This document shows, piece after piece, positions 51,836 through 62,435 of a stretch of 64,000 nt of DNA. The translations under genes were made by a program, and so were the position numbers. This stretch comes from Candidatus Eiseniibacteriota bacterium. GTDB lineage: Bacteria > Eisenbacteria > RBG-16-71-46 > CAIMUX01. The notes beneath the pieces were generated by a model. That model saw only the letters and a list, made by a program, of their open reading frames with translations, did no database searches and had not been told where the DNA came from. The stretch covers positions 930,001 through 994,000 of the forward strand of contig JADJQY010000002.1 of NCBI GenBank assembly GCA_016712505.1, read 5' to 3'. Every line of letters starts with the position of its first letter. Within the stretch, counting starts at the first letter, position 1.

Positions 51836-54800
51836 CTATCGCGCCAGGACAAGGCGTCGGGTCTGTTCGCCCGCCGCCGAGGTCATCCGGAGGAAATAGA
51901 CGCCGCTGGCCATGCGACGCCCCTTGTCGTCTCTGCCGTTCCACTCGAACCGATGCGCACCGGCCTTCAGCTCTCCACCGAAGACGCGCCGCACCTGACG
52001 TCCCCCCGCATCGAACACCGCCAGATCGACCCGATCGGTCACGCTCAATCTGAACTCGATCGCCGTCTCCGGGCCGAAGGGATTCGGGCCGGTACGGATC
52101 CGCCCGTCTCGCTCCGCAAGCAGCTCCCCGGGTCCCCGTCGAGACTCCAACCAGAAGTTCGGGAACGCGCCGGTGCGCGCGATGTCGTAGGCGGCGGTCG
52201 GCCATTGGAGATCACTGGCGCTCATCTCGGGCAGGTCGTAGACGTAGACGTATCCGTCTTCGGTGCCGACGATCAATTGCAGCGTGTCGCCGCTCTGGTC
52301 GAGATCGGCGATGGTCGGGGTGCACGGCAGATCGCTGAACTGAAGGGGCCAACCCGGTTCGCGACCGACCAAGAAGCTATCCCCGCTGGTCGGGGTGAAC
52401 TCCCAGGCGAAGAGTGCCCCGTGGTTCGAACCCACGATCATCTCCTGGCGCCCGTCCCCATCGATGTCCCCCACGATCGGGTTACCCCGGGTGATCCCCT
52501 GTGACTCGCGCAGGCGGCCCGGAAGCGCGATCGTATCGGTCAAGGTCGTCCCCCGACCGTAGGCATCGTTCCCGGGTAGCGTGCCACGCTTGTAGAACAG
52601 CGACGCCCGAACCGTGGCCTTGTCCGGCACGGTCGAGCCATCCGCAACGACTTGGCGACCCAGGAAGAGCTCAGGAACCCCGTTGCCGGAGGGATCGAGT
52701 TCCGCGACCGCGGGGGACTGCGCGGGCTCCCGGGAGCGGTACGGATAGTGGTAGGTCCCATCGGCGCCCGTCTTGCCTCGCCAGACCACTCCGAAGCTTC
52801 CCGTCGGGTGCTCGAAGGAAGCAACCGGTCGGCTGGTGACACTGGAGGATGCCGTCACGTCCGGATCGTCATCGGAGTCGAAGTCCGCGATCACCGGAGT
52901 CGAGACGCTCACGTTGCAGGGTGATGATCCGCACGGAGTGGCGGTCCACAGGTTCGTGGGGTTGCCCGAACCGGCATGGGTCTTCCATAGCTTCAGTTCG
53001 CCGTTCCACAGCGGCTGGACGATCTCCAGCCCAGGCGACGTGGAGTCGACGTCCGCCACGGCAATACCGGAGTAGTTGTATTGCTCGGAGAGACTCAAGT
53101 TGACGTAGCGACCAGCGTTGTTGCGGTACGCGCTCCCGTTCTGATGCCAGACGTAGAGATCCCCCTCCCCGTACCCATTGACCACGATCTCCAGATCTCC
53201 ATCCTGATCCAGATCGGCCAGCGTCGGAGTCGAACGGGCATCGACGGACAAGGGGTTAGCCCAGTGCGCGCTTCCGTCTTCATCGACCACATGCAACTTG
53301 TCGTTCCCGAACATCATGGCGATCTCGGTCTCCCCGTCGTCATCCAAATCTGCGGCGGCCAGCTCTCCCCACAGGCTGAGATTCGACTCGGTATCGATGT
53401 CGGCATCGGCCAACGGGTTGTAGAGCAGGCCATCCGCGTCCGCGGCCGCAATCGCTTCCCCATTTGGATCCCAGGCCGCCAGGACCCGACCTCCGGCGAG
53501 CACCTCCAGGTCTCCATCGTCGTCGAGGTCGACCGCGAGCACCGACTTCGCAGCCCCCTTCGGCATCCGCTTCGGCCAGCCGGCTCGGGGAACGAGAGAA
53601 CTCTCCCGCAGGCCGGTCCAGCGAATCGGGGTCTCGATTCGGTTGGAGCTGACGGCAGTGACGCCCACCTTGTAGTCGATCAGATCGCCATTCACGTCCC
53701 GCCGGGGCTGGCCCAAGGTCCAGGCCGAGGCCGACTCGCTCAGCATGTCGCGGGTGTACTTCCGCTGCACCCCGGCACTGTCGACGTACACGTGGTAGCC
53801 GATCGGCTCGTTGTTGTTGTTGTTCCCGTAGGCCGTCGGTTCGGTCCACTGGACCCGAAATCCGTCGACCGTCGGATGGGCATCGAGCGTGGCGACCTGA
53901 TAGGTCGATCCCGCAACTCCCCAGGGGTTGTACGCGGTGGTCGGATCGACCACCTCCAACGTATCCACGACACCGTTCACCGTCCGCAAGACGGTGAGGC
54001 TCTCCACCCGGAGCGTACGCCCGGTCGGCGAGTCGCAGAACGTGAACCCGACCGCAGCCGTGGTTTCTCCGCCTTCCGGAACGGACATCTGGATGCGATC
54101 CCCCCCGCTGCACATGGCGACGTCGTTTCCCGACCAACCGAGGACCACCTCGATCGAGTCGGCATCAGCGTTCCCGCGATTGCGCAGAGTCGGCCGCAGC
54201 CGGTACGGCGACTTCCCCAGCCCGCAGGAGCAACCGCCCCCGAGGTTCGACTCCAGCTTCTGGAGCACGAACGACACCTCTGGCGCGGCCGTCTCGACCA
54301 GAAAGTCGGTAAAAGTCCGTAGATCCTCCCCCTCGTCCACCCGTGTGACGAAGGAGAAGGCGATCCGTTGGTTTGGAGGCAACGTTCGCGAGAGATCGAA
54401 CACGAAGCGCGTCGTGTCCGCGGCGTTCGGCAGGAGCGTGTCGTAGGACGAGCTGGCCTCCTCCATCGTGACCCAATCCCGGGCATCGGCGTAGAAGCGG
54501 ATCTGGTCGGGGTCGGAATCAGGTTCGAACGTGAACTCGATCGTGTCCCCGTCCGCGGATTCGACGTACGAATCCAGAACGTCGAGTGAGTCCGAACTGA
54601 CGCCGAGCCCGCCGTCGGCGTTGATCGTCCCCTCTGCCGCGGCGGCGGGATAGGGAGTCTCCCAGTCTACCTGAAGCACATACTCGCCGGTTTCCTGGTC
54701 CCGCCAGATCGTGTACCCGTTGAGTGTTGGTTCGGTCGGCTCCCTTTCGGGTCGGATGCCCGACTCGTTGAGCAAGAGAGAGAACTCCGGTTGCCCAGCC

Positions 54801-57571
54801 GGGGGGTGGGCGTTTCCGCCGCCGATCACCACTTGGTCGGCGGGCGCGGAGACGCCATCCAAGCGGAGCTTCATGCGAACGCGGGCCGTGGGATGGAGTG
54901 CGGCCGTGGCGCCGGATGCAGGCTCTGCTGCCACGTTCTTCACGAATACGTCGACGGCGACCCGATCGCCGGCCTCGAAGACGTCCGCCTCAAGTCCGGC
55001 GTTCATGCTGTCGGAGAGCACGTGATACTCGTAGATCGGCACGGGGTCATCGTCGAGAACGGTCTGGTTCGCTTCTTCGATGAACAGATACGCAGGCACG
55101 AAGCTCTCCGCCGTCGCCCACACGTCGATGCCCACGAGTGAGGAGGCAACCAACAGAGACGGGAATCGAGCTTCCCCCGCATCGTCGGTCCAGCCGATCG
55201 CATAGACGTCATCGTCCCGGGAGAGGCACACCCGGGCTCCGACAACCGGCGCCCCGGTGGAGTCTTCCTCGAGCACCGTAATGGTCACGTCGTAAAAATC
55301 GGGATTCCCCAACTGCGTCAACGAGCTCGAGAGCCAAAGAGCACCCGGCGCGCTGGTCCAGGCACGGAGGACGGGATCGCCAAACAGCGACCAGTGGATG
55401 TTTCGGGTGCCGGCGGCACCCGTCCCGGTGGCACTCGCGAGCGCGACACCCACCGGCTGCCGGTTGAGTAAGGCCTTCCGCAGGAAGCGTGTGCTCATGT
55501 CGGTGGTGTCGTGGAACGCGTAGAGGTTCGAGCTCACGGACTTGCCGCACCAAGCAACCGCCCCGCCGTCCGGATCGCGCAGAAGATGTTCCGCGACGGC
55601 ATCACCGTCATACATGCCAGTCATGCTGCCGTAGCTCAGGCCGACGAAGTAGTTCGGCCCGTTCGAGAGCGCATCCAGCGCCTCGCGCGAGATCGGCACC
55701 TGTGGATTGTCGGCCAAGTACTGCTCGAAGCACGCCTCCGCCCAGTCGTCGCATTGCGATTCCGAGCAGATGAGGGGCTCCAAGCAGACGTCACGGGCGG
55801 GGCGAATCTGGTCGAGCTTGTCGCTGATCCCGCCGAGCACCCAGCGGTTCGAGTGCTCCACGTGGAAGACGACCGACGGCTCCTCGTTCCGGAGGGCGTT
55901 CAAAATGTTGGCGTGGGTGAAGTAGGCCTCCGGTGCTCCCTCCGCAGCGTAGTAGTCGCGCTGCTTCTTGTAGCAGTCATAAGAGGTCCCAATCTGGCAC
56001 GTCTTGCTCGAGGTGAGATTCGGGTAGAGGCGATAGGTCTCGAAGGCCAAGGAATCGAGAACGGTCTTCTTCAGACGCTCGGACTGCCAGACTCCGTTCT
56101 GCCACCAGGGGGTGCTCTGCGGATCCGAGGGTGGTGTGTCCTCGTCGTCTTCCCCATCCCAGGCGCCCGAGTTCGTGAGTCCGGCGAAAAGTACCGCCTT
56201 GGTGTAGTAGGTATCGTCGGGCACGGGAAGGCCGAGTCCCGGTACCCGATCGTACGTGCGGACTTTCTCCAGGCAGTCTTCGACCTCAGCTGCGGATCGG
56301 GCCGGGACACGGCCGACCCAGAGGTCGGGATAGGCACCACCACTTCCGCCGAAGAATGGAATCTTGATCGATCCCCACGTGACATCCAGCTCGGCGTAGT
56401 ACCACGCCACGGGAAACTCGGTCTCCGACCCCGGATCTCCGCCGGACATCCGCGCCGGCACCACCTCGACATCGCCGCCGATGAGGAGGTAGTCCGTTCC
56501 CCACTTGGAGTAGGCCTCGCGCAGGAAGGCGCGGATGCGTTCGGGATCGTCGGAGCCGCTGTAGTGCTCGCGCACCCATTGCACGGTTCGGACCACGGTG
56601 GGGACGCCGGTTTGGGTGCGCCAGTCGGCCCACTCCTGGAAGGCGGCGGCCATGTCGCCGGGGTCGCCGATGCCGTTGGCCCAGCCGTCGCCGGTCAGGA
56701 TGACCATGTCGATCGCGGGGCCTTCGAGCGAGGGAAGATCGGTGGGATGGAAGCCGGTGGCGTGCGCGGTGTCGGCCACGACGTGGAGTTCGTTCGGATC
56801 GTGATCAGGGTTGCGATCGCGACTGCGCCGAGCGGGATAGTGGCGATCGACATCCTCGCGGTTGCGTACGTGATCGCGCACCCAGTCGAGTTCGTACAGC
56901 TCGCGGGAGAAGCGGCGCTCGGGGCGGAGTCTGGGGGGCGCGGCCTCGCCCTCTGGCACCGGTTCGAGCTGCACCGTGACCTCGACGGTTCGGAACAGCA
57001 TCAGGTTGGTGCTTACTGGATCCCAGAGGAGTGGCACGGCAGCAACGTCGGCCAGGCGAATACCGCGGTAGGAGTCGTTGCTCACCAGGACTTCGGGCGT
57101 CGGAGGGAAGACGTCTCCCTCCTGGTAGTACCTGGGGTCGGGCTGCCAGACGAAGGTGGTGTCGCCGCTCTCGGGGGGCGGGATCGGCTCGGGCCGGACT
57201 CCGCTCGCGATGAACTGGGGATCGTGGGTCGTGACCGTGAGGCGGGCGACGCGCATCCCCTCGGGCAGGACGAGTCGGTCCTGGATCGCTGGCAGGAGGG
57301 GTGCACCGACCCAATCGGGGTTCGGGAAGGGTTGGTGACTGCGGGCGCGATGCGGTCGTAGCCGCTCTGGTCGCTGCGCGAGACGGTGACGTCGTGGGGA
57401 TCGAGCGTGACCGAGAATGAGATCGTCTGGATCCGATCGTGATCCCGATCCTGATCCCGATCTCGATCAGGAGTCGTGCCGGCTTCGGCTCGAGGGAGCA
57501 ACGTCCCCCCCCCCCGCAATTGCTACGGAAAAGGTGAATACAACGGCCATGATCTTGGTGCGGACGGTCAT
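51836..57571 (-). CDS. Giant C25 (gingipain-fold) surface protein, N-terminus frameshifted
   Basis: The uninterrupted frame covers 51836-57256 and 1806 residues. A C25 peptidase domain is at ~residues 165-590 ('MVILTGDGWANGIG', 'DYLLIGGDVEVVPAR', 'WVGRVPARSAAEVE', 'VVFHVEHSNRWVLGG' with the expected His). Where the catalytic Cys should be the chain reads 'LSYGSMTGMYDGDAVAEHLL', so Ser replaces Cys. Ig-like domains follow, then about eight FG-GAP repeats (~residues 1230-1690) and a FlgD/type IX-like tail. Upstream, a signal peptide ('VVFTFSVAIAGGG', ATG 57571 or GTG 57580) and the chain 'VTLDPHDVTVSRSDQSGYDR' join only if the G11 tract is read as ten and one base is added near 57324-57331. Confidence 0.83.
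57505..57515 (-). repeat. G11 homopolymer in the C25 signal-peptide region
   Basis: Eleven consecutive C on the plus strand (G on the coding strand). With ten G the signal peptide runs on in frame into 'TLLPRAEAGTTPD'; with eleven it does not. Such tracts are classic slipped-strand phase-variation sites and also classic sequencing-error sites. Confidence 0.85.
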
Positions 57572-57580
57572 CCCTAACAC

Positions 57581-57921
57581 GGTCCCTCCTTACGGCTGGG
57601 GGGCGGCGTGCGACCTGCCCCCAAACGGCTGACAACGCGAGGCTGCCAATGGAGAACGGGACATGCGAACTCAGGACTCGACCTGCGCGCTCCCGGCCGG
57701 AGGTGCCTGGTGAAGGGGCGGGGGCGGCGAAAATCCAGGCGAGAAAATGGTGAGCGGGATCTCTGCAGATTGCAAGCGAATTCGGCAAGGCGCGTGAACC
57801 GTCGGAGGCAGATGGCGGCCGGTTCGGTGGAACTCGGGGACCGGGATTCGTTCGGAGGAGACGTGCCGATGCGACTGGTGGAAGGTAGGGCGCGAGGCGT
57901 AGAGCGAAGCCCCGAATGCAA
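57581..57921. other. Intergenic region between the C25 gene and tRNA-Leu
   Basis: About 340 bp with no credible gene. The AAGGAGG ribosome site of the C25 gene is at its left end. No SRP, RNase P or tmRNA consensus is visible on either strand. A plus-strand transcript from here would end at the strong hairpin at 57922-57950, whose better T-run is on the plus strand, so an unannotated RNA is possible. Confidence 0.4.
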
Positions 57922-57950
57922 ACGAGGGAGCCGCAAAGCGACTCCCTCGT
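57922..57950. terminator. Bidirectional terminator downstream of tRNA-Leu
   Basis: Stem ACGAGGGAG-CGC/GCG-CTCCCTCGT with AAA loop. On the plus strand it is followed by TTTCTTGTT; on the minus strand, 38 bases after tRNA-Leu, by TTTGCATT. Confidence 0.75.
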
Positions 57951-57988
57951 TTCTTGTTCACTGCCGGAGCGAATCACGGCGATTGATA

Positions 57989-58072
57989 TGGTGCCCGGGG
58001 CGAGATTTGAACTCGCACGGGTTTCCCCACACGCCCCTCAAACGTGCGTGTCTACCAGTTCCACCACCCGGC
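57989..58072 (-). tRNA. tRNA-Leu (GAG), acceptor stem one base short
   Basis: Minus strand, class II tRNA with the long variable arm (GUGUGGGGAAACCCGUGC region), D-arm GGUGGAACUGGUAGACAC, T-arm GAGUUCAAAUCUC and encoded CCA. Anticodon loop UUGAGGG gives GAG (leucine). The 3' acceptor strand CCCGGGC needs 5' GCCCGGG, but the sequence reads GCCGGG, one C missing. This is probably a homopolymer sequencing or assembly error; otherwise the tRNA would be impaired. Confidence 0.9.
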
Positions 58073-58170
58073 ACGATCTCGTTGCGGCTGACTCCCCTTT
58101 TGCGAGCCTGAATCCCTGTGCTAGCCCGAATTCTTGTACGACCCTGCGCTGCGGCGACGAAAGTAGGCGA

Positions 58171-58701
58171 TCAGTTCCCCGAGCCGGCAGGCGCGGTTCC
58201 GCCAGGGGCCGGAGTACTTGTTGCCGGAGTAGTTGTTGCCGGAGTACCTGTTGCCGGCGTACCTGTGGCCGGCGTGCCCGTCGCAGGCGGCTCGGTGGCG
58301 CTGGGCTGGAACGTGCCGCCGGGGACACCGGACTCGCCGGCGGGCGAACCACCAGGCGTGTCACCGCTGGGAATCTCGCCACCCGGGACGACCGGGGCGC
58401 TCGCCGGGGCCGAGCCGTTTCCGGGGGCACTGCCGCTCTGCTGCCGGATGAGGCTCCCGCCGCTACCGGTGTTCGCGCCGGCGAGAATCGCGAGCAGGAG
58501 GCTGGTCACCATGAATGTACCGCCGAGCACCCAGGTTGCCTTGCCGAGGAAGTCGACCGCGCCGCGGCCGCCAAAGACGGTGGCATTGCCCCCCATGCCG
58601 AAGGCGCCGGTCAGGCCGCCGCCCTTTCCGGACTGCATGAGCACCACAACGACCAGCAGAAAGCAGACGATGAGGTGCAGGATGACGATCAGCGTGAACA
58701 T
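58171..58701 (-). CDS. secG: Preprotein translocase subunit SecG with repeat tail
   Basis: 176 residues; SecG is usually 70-110. The first ~75 residues are SecG: TM1 'LIVILHLIVCFLLVVVVLMQ', 'SGKGGGLTGAFGMGGNATVFGGRGA' (in two parts) and TM2 'FMVTSLLLAILAGA'. The rest is Pro/Thr/Gly/Ala-rich with a 'PATGT' repeat from a 15-bp DNA array. SecG assists SecA-driven export at SecYEG. It follows tpiA on the same strand, the common pgk-tpiA-secG order, and precedes tRNA-Leu. Confidence 0.93.
   Translation of the reverse strand: MFTLIVILHLIVCFLLVVVVLMQSGKGGGLTGAFGMGGNATVFGGRGAVDFLGKATWVLGGTFMVTSLLLAILAGANTGSGGSLIRQQSGSAPGNGSAPASAPVVPGGEIPSGDTPGGSPAGESGVPGGTFQPSATEPPATGTPATGTPATGTPATTTPATSTPAPGGTAPAGSGN
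58205..58279. repeat. 15-bp tandem repeat in secG
   Basis: Five units of gttgccggagtacct type (58205-58219, 58220-58234, 58235-58249, 58250-58264, 58265-58279) with one to four differences, encoding the 'PATGT' tail repeat of SecG. Confidence 0.88.
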
Positions 58702-58785
58702 GTGAGATCAATCCCTCCAACCAGGATCGCGCCTCCCAGTCGGGCAGGCGCAAAGCGGGAATCTAGCGATCGGGCCATGTGCTGG

Positions 58786-59550
58786 TCAAGACGTCTTTTG
58801 CCGTTCCGCCCCGGCCGCCGCGATGGCCGCGAAGGAACCCGCCTCGAGGCTCGCCCCGCCAACCAGCACCCCCTCGATGTCGGGCTGGGAGAGCAGTTCG
58901 CCCGCGTTCTCCGGTTTGACGCTTCCCCCATAGAGGATCGGCACCCGTGCGGCCGCCTCTCCTCCGAGGGCCTGCAGGCGGTCGCGGGTGAACCGATGGG
59001 CGGCCTGCGCCATGGCCGGAGTGGCGGTCTCCCCCGTGCCGATCGCCCAGACCGGCTCGTAGGCCACCCAGAGGCGTGACCACTCCTCGGCGCCGACTCC
59101 CGCCAGGCCGCGGGTGAGCTGCCGGTCGAGCACCTCTTCGGTGCGCCCGCCCTGGCGCTCGGCCAAGGTCTCGCCGATGCAGTACATCGGCCGGAGGCCG
59201 GAGTCGAGCGCAGTGCGCACCTTCTTCTGCAGCAGCTCATCGTCCTCGTGGAAGAGGTGACGCCGCTCGGAGTGACCGATCAGGACTGCGGTCGCCCCCG
59301 CGTCGAGCAGCTGCCGCGCCGAGAGCTCCCCGGTGAACGCTCCTTCGCGGCCCGGATGGAGATTCTGCGCGCCCACCCAGATGCGCCCCTTTGCCGTCTC
59401 TTCCACGGTGGCGAGCAGCGTGGCCGACGCGAAGGCCATGAGGTGGACCGTCGCGGCCTGCGGATGCTCGATCAGCGCCGCGACCCAGGCGCGGGCCTCC
59501 GCCCGCGTCTTGTACATCTTCCAGTTTCCCGCGATCCAGAGTTCGCGCAT
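58786..59550 (-). CDS. tpiA: Triosephosphate isomerase
   Basis: 254 residues, TIM barrel. Lys in 'AGNWKMYK' (residue 11), His in 'AVLIGHSERRHLF' and catalytic Glu in 'VAYEPVWAIGTGETAT' are present, with the phosphate loop 'ILYGGSVKPENAGEL'. Interconverts DHAP and GAP. ATG at 59550 with GGAGG six bases away is preferred to the overlapping GTG one codon upstream. It shares its start with the pgk stop. Confidence 0.96.
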   Translation of the reverse strand: MRELWIAGNWKMYKTRAEARAWVAALIEHPQAATVHLMAFASATLLATVEETAKGRIWVGAQNLHPGREGAFTGELSARQLLDAGATAVLIGHSERRHLFHEDDELLQKKVRTALDSGLRPMYCIGETLAERQGGRTEEVLDRQLTRGLAGVGAEEWSRLWVAYEPVWAIGTGETATPAMAQAAHRFTRDRLQALGGEAAARVPILYGGSVKPENAGELLSQPDIEGVLVGGASLEAGSFAAIAAAGAERQKTS

Positions 59551-60749
59551 CACGCACCTCCGGTGCGAGGCGAGAGCGCGGCAACCCCGGGGAGCACCTT
59601 CCCTTCCAGGAACTCGAGCGACGCTCCGCCTCCGGTCGAGACGTGGGATACCTCGTGTTCGAGCCCCGCTGCCGCGATGGCCGCGGCGGAGTCTCCCCCT
59701 CCTATGATGGTCGTCGCCCCGACCTTGGTCGCGTCGGCCAGAGCGCGGGCCAGCGCCATCGTGCCGTGGGCGTAGGCCGGGACCTCGAAGATTCCCATCG
59801 GCCCGTTCCAGAGGACGGTCCGCGCGCCGCGCAGGATCTCGGAGTAGCGCGCCATGGTCGCAGGCCCGATGTCCACCCCCATCCGGTCCTCAGGCACCTC
59901 ACCGGCGGGAACGACGAGACCGGTGTCGTTGCCTTCGAGATCAAGCGCGGCGAGGGTGTCGGTGGGCAGGATCAGCTTGGCTGCGTCGCTCCCCGAGAGG
60001 AGGGTGCGGGCGAGGTCGAGCCGATCTTCCTCCACCAGGGAGCGCCCGGTGGCCTTCCCCTGGGCCCGGAGGAAGGTGAACATCATCGCCCCACCGATCA
60101 GGAGTGCATCGACACGGGGCAGCAGGTTCTGGATCACGTCGATCTTGCCCGAGATCTTGGAGCCGCCGAGCACGGCGACGAACGGCCGACCGGGGGCGGA
60201 GAGGGCGCGACCGAGATACTCGAGCTCCTTCTCCATGAGCAGTCCCGCCACCGCGGGCGACAGATACCGCGTGATTCCCTCGGTCGAGGCATGGGCGCGG
60301 TGCGCGCTGCCAAAGGCGTCGTTGACGTAGAGATCCCCCAGGGCAGCAAGCGCCCGGGAGAACTCGGCATCGTTCTTCTCTTCCTCCGGATGGAATCGGA
60401 CGTTCTCGAGCAGGAGCAGGTCACCGTCCGCGAGCGCGCGGGATGCCGCGATCGCTTCGTCCCCGATGCAATCGGCGGAAAAGCGGACAGGGGCGCCGAG
60501 CAGTTCGGCCAGGCGATCGGCGACCGGCCGGAGCGAATACTTCGCCTCCGGGCCGCCCTTCGGTCGTCCGAGGTGGGAGGCGAGAATCACCCGCGCGCCC
60601 TTGGCGCGCAGCGCCTTGATGGTCGGGAGCGCGGCGACGATCCGCGTATCGTCGGCGACCTTGCCGCCGGCCAGCGGAACGTTGAAATCGACCCGAACGA
60701 AAACCCGTTTGCCCTGGACCACCACATCTTCCAGTGTCTGGAACCGCAC
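59550..60749 (-). CDS. pgk: Phosphoglycerate kinase
   Basis: 399 residues. 'VFVRVDFNVPLAGG', 'ASHLGRPKGG', 'LLENVRFHPEEEKND', 'YVNDAFGSAHRAHAS', 'AVLGGSKISGKIDVI' and the C-terminal 'IIGGGDSAAA' with 'HVSTGGGASLEFLEG' are all canonical. Generates ATP from 1,3-bisphosphoglycerate. It is not preceded by gap, its usual partner; a GWxTD protein gene is upstream instead. It overlaps tpiA. Confidence 0.97.
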   Translation of the reverse strand: MRFQTLEDVVVQGKRVFVRVDFNVPLAGGKVADDTRIVAALPTIKALRAKGARVILASHLGRPKGGPEAKYSLRPVADRLAELLGAPVRFSADCIGDEAIAASRALADGDLLLLENVRFHPEEEKNDAEFSRALAALGDLYVNDAFGSAHRAHASTEGITRYLSPAVAGLLMEKELEYLGRALSAPGRPFVAVLGGSKISGKIDVIQNLLPRVDALLIGGAMMFTFLRAQGKATGRSLVEEDRLDLARTLLSGSDAAKLILPTDTLAALDLEGNDTGLVVPAGEVPEDRMGVDIGPATMARYSEILRGARTVLWNGPMGIFEVPAYAHGTMALARALADATKVGATTIIGGGDSAAAIAAAGLEHEVSHVSTGGGASLEFLEGKVLPGVAALSPRTGGA

Positions 60750-60797
60750 AACCTCCTCCTTGCCGGGGCATCCGCCGCGCCCGAAGGGCGCGCCTCT

Positions 60798-62318
60798 CTA
60801 CTGCATTCCTCCGAAAAGATTCGTGTAGACGAGGGTGTAGTCCCCCACGCCGAACTCGTCCACGAAGATGAACTTCAATCCGAAGCGTTGACCTGGGGGA
60901 GCGTACTCCGCGAACAGCGGATCGCCCAGGCCATGATACTCCCAGATCTCATAGGCGCTGTTGTCGAGCGGGCTCCGATGGCGGGTCTGGCGCATCCGCG
61001 CGGTCGCATCGTCCGCCGACTCGTCGATCTCCTCCGGCAGCACTTGCCAGAGCAGTTCCTCGTCCTGCGGATGCAGGTTGAATCGGATCTCGTCCGGCTC
61101 GCCGAAACGGATCCACACCCCACCGCGATCGGAGAGGAGCGCCTTGGGGAACCCGCCGTAGCGATGCTCCGCCTCGCGCACCCGAGCGTAGAATTTCGCC
61201 TCCAGGGCGTTCGGCTCGCCGGGCGGGGTGGGATCGTGGTCATTCCAGAGTTGCTGCAAGAAGGCCTCACGCGCCCCGCGGTCGAGCAGGGCGAACTCCT
61301 CGAAGCGGGCCGCCGAAAGGAGCACGCGGGCGTAGGTGGTCAACTCCGAGTCCTTGAGACGTTCGAGCTGCCGGTCCCAGACCACCTGGAAGGCGCCACT
61401 CGATTCTCCCAGATGCTCCCCCGCCCCATCGGTCAGCGCAATCCGGAGCAGGTAGGTACCGGTGGGCAGATCCGCGATGTCGAACCGCTTCACGTCCCAA
61501 CGCGCTTCGGCCACCTGCAGCGATTCCGCGAAGGAACGCACCACCGAGCGGTCACCGGCGCGAAGGATCTCGTAGTGGGCCACGAGCCGAGGGTCATGGT
61601 CCTCGCCCCAGCCGGCCGGCCGGTACCGCTCCCAGTAGAAGGTGAGCACGGGGGTCCGCCGACCGTAGGAACGGTAGGGGTTCGGTTCCAGCTTGGCCCG
61701 CAGGGCGCGAAAGCCGCTTGCCGTGGCGTCGACACCGCGTAGTCCAACCTCGGCCTGCGGTCCAACCAGACCCCGGGCGAAGAGGATGCCCGACAGGGGC
61801 GCGGCGGAGAGCGAATCCGGACCGGAGGGAGGGTTGAGCCGCGCCGCCGCCACTCCCGATGGGTGCAATCCGCGCGCCTGGTCGAGCACGCCGCGTTTGC
61901 TTCCACTCAGGTCCTCGACGCGCACCCGGAGCCCTTCGGTGCCGGCCAGCCAGCGCGGGTGGAGCCGGATCCAGCGCCGCGCATTCGGGTCGCGCATCGA
62001 GAGGGTGCTGTCCGGAGGGAGCAACAGACGCGACGAGTAGCTGGCCCTGGCGTCCCCTTCCTCGTCGAGCAGCTCGACCGCGACGAGCACTGAATCGCCC
62101 TGGTTCGGGGTGACGCTCAAGTCCTCGATCGGGATCGCGATCTCGACCTCGATCGAAGGATCAGCGCCGTCACGAAAGAGAACCGCATCCGCCTGGAAGC
62201 GGATGTTGCCCGCGGCCTCGATCGGAAAGGGATGCTCGAGCGGATCGGTCCCGAACTTCGGCCAGAAGCCGGCCAGGACCGCGCCAAGCAGCAGAGAGAG
62301 AGCGGGACTGGTCATCAC
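60798..62318 (-). CDS. GWxTD-domain exported protein
   Basis: 506 residues with a short signal peptide. The GWxTD domain (~residues 350-480) shows the family pattern: 'FLQQLWNDHDPTPPGEPNALE' split at the end, 'FYARVREAEHRYGG', 'SDRGGVWIRFGEPDEIRF' (the motif reads LLSDRG instead of GWKTDRG) and 'YEIWEYHGLGDPLF'. An Ig-like N-terminal part precedes it. GWxTD proteins are widespread in FCB-group and related phyla, function unknown. It lies between a PorV/PorQ-like gene and pgk, separated from PorV by a hairpin. Confidence 0.87.
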   Translation of the reverse strand: MMTSPALSLLLGAVLAGFWPKFGTDPLEHPFPIEAAGNIRFQADAVLFRDGADPSIEVEIAIPIEDLSVTPNQGDSVLVAVELLDEEGDARASYSSRLLLPPDSTLSMRDPNARRWIRLHPRWLAGTEGLRVRVEDLSGSKRGVLDQARGLHPSGVAAARLNPPSGPDSLSAAPLSGILFARGLVGPQAEVGLRGVDATASGFRALRAKLEPNPYRSYGRRTPVLTFYWERYRPAGWGEDHDPRLVAHYEILRAGDRSVVRSFAESLQVAEARWDVKRFDIADLPTGTYLLRIALTDGAGEHLGESSGAFQVVWDRQLERLKDSELTTYARVLLSAARFEEFALLDRGAREAFLQQLWNDHDPTPPGEPNALEAKFYARVREAEHRYGGFPKALLSDRGGVWIRFGEPDEIRFNLHPQDEELLWQVLPEEIDESADDATARMRQTRHRSPLDNSAYEIWEYHGLGDPLFAEYAPPGQRFGLKFIFVDEFGVGDYTLVYTNLFGGMQ

Positions 62319-62386
62319 CGACCTTCATCCTGCGGCCTGAGGTGACCGCGGAGCGCCCCTGGTTCGCCCGCGCTTCCGGGCTGGAC

Positions 62387-62411
62387 CCGCGCTTCCAGGT
62401 TGGAAGCGCGG
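62387..62411 (-). terminator. Hairpin after the PorV/PorQ-like gene
   Basis: A perfect 11-bp stem CCGCGCTTCCA (62387-62397) / TGGAAGCGCGG (62401-62411) with a 3-base loop, 25 bases after the stop. There is no U-run on the minus strand. A second degenerate copy of the left arm lies just downstream, so part of it may be a repeat unit. Confidence 0.5.
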
Positions 62412-62435
62412 GCCGCGAGGTTCGAGGCGTGTGGT

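Noticed and set aside
57581..57921. SRP, RNase P or tmRNA gene in the gap before tRNA-Leu
   Set aside because: None of the conserved core motifs of these RNAs is visible on either strand.
57608..58111. Plus-strand frame with 'GRDLNSHGFP' motif
   Set aside because: This is the well-known spurious translation of the antisense strand of a tRNA-Leu gene.
59643..61742. 699-codon plus-strand open frame opposite pgk and the GWxTD gene
   Set aside because: Antisense to two well-supported genes, including all conserved Pgk motifs.
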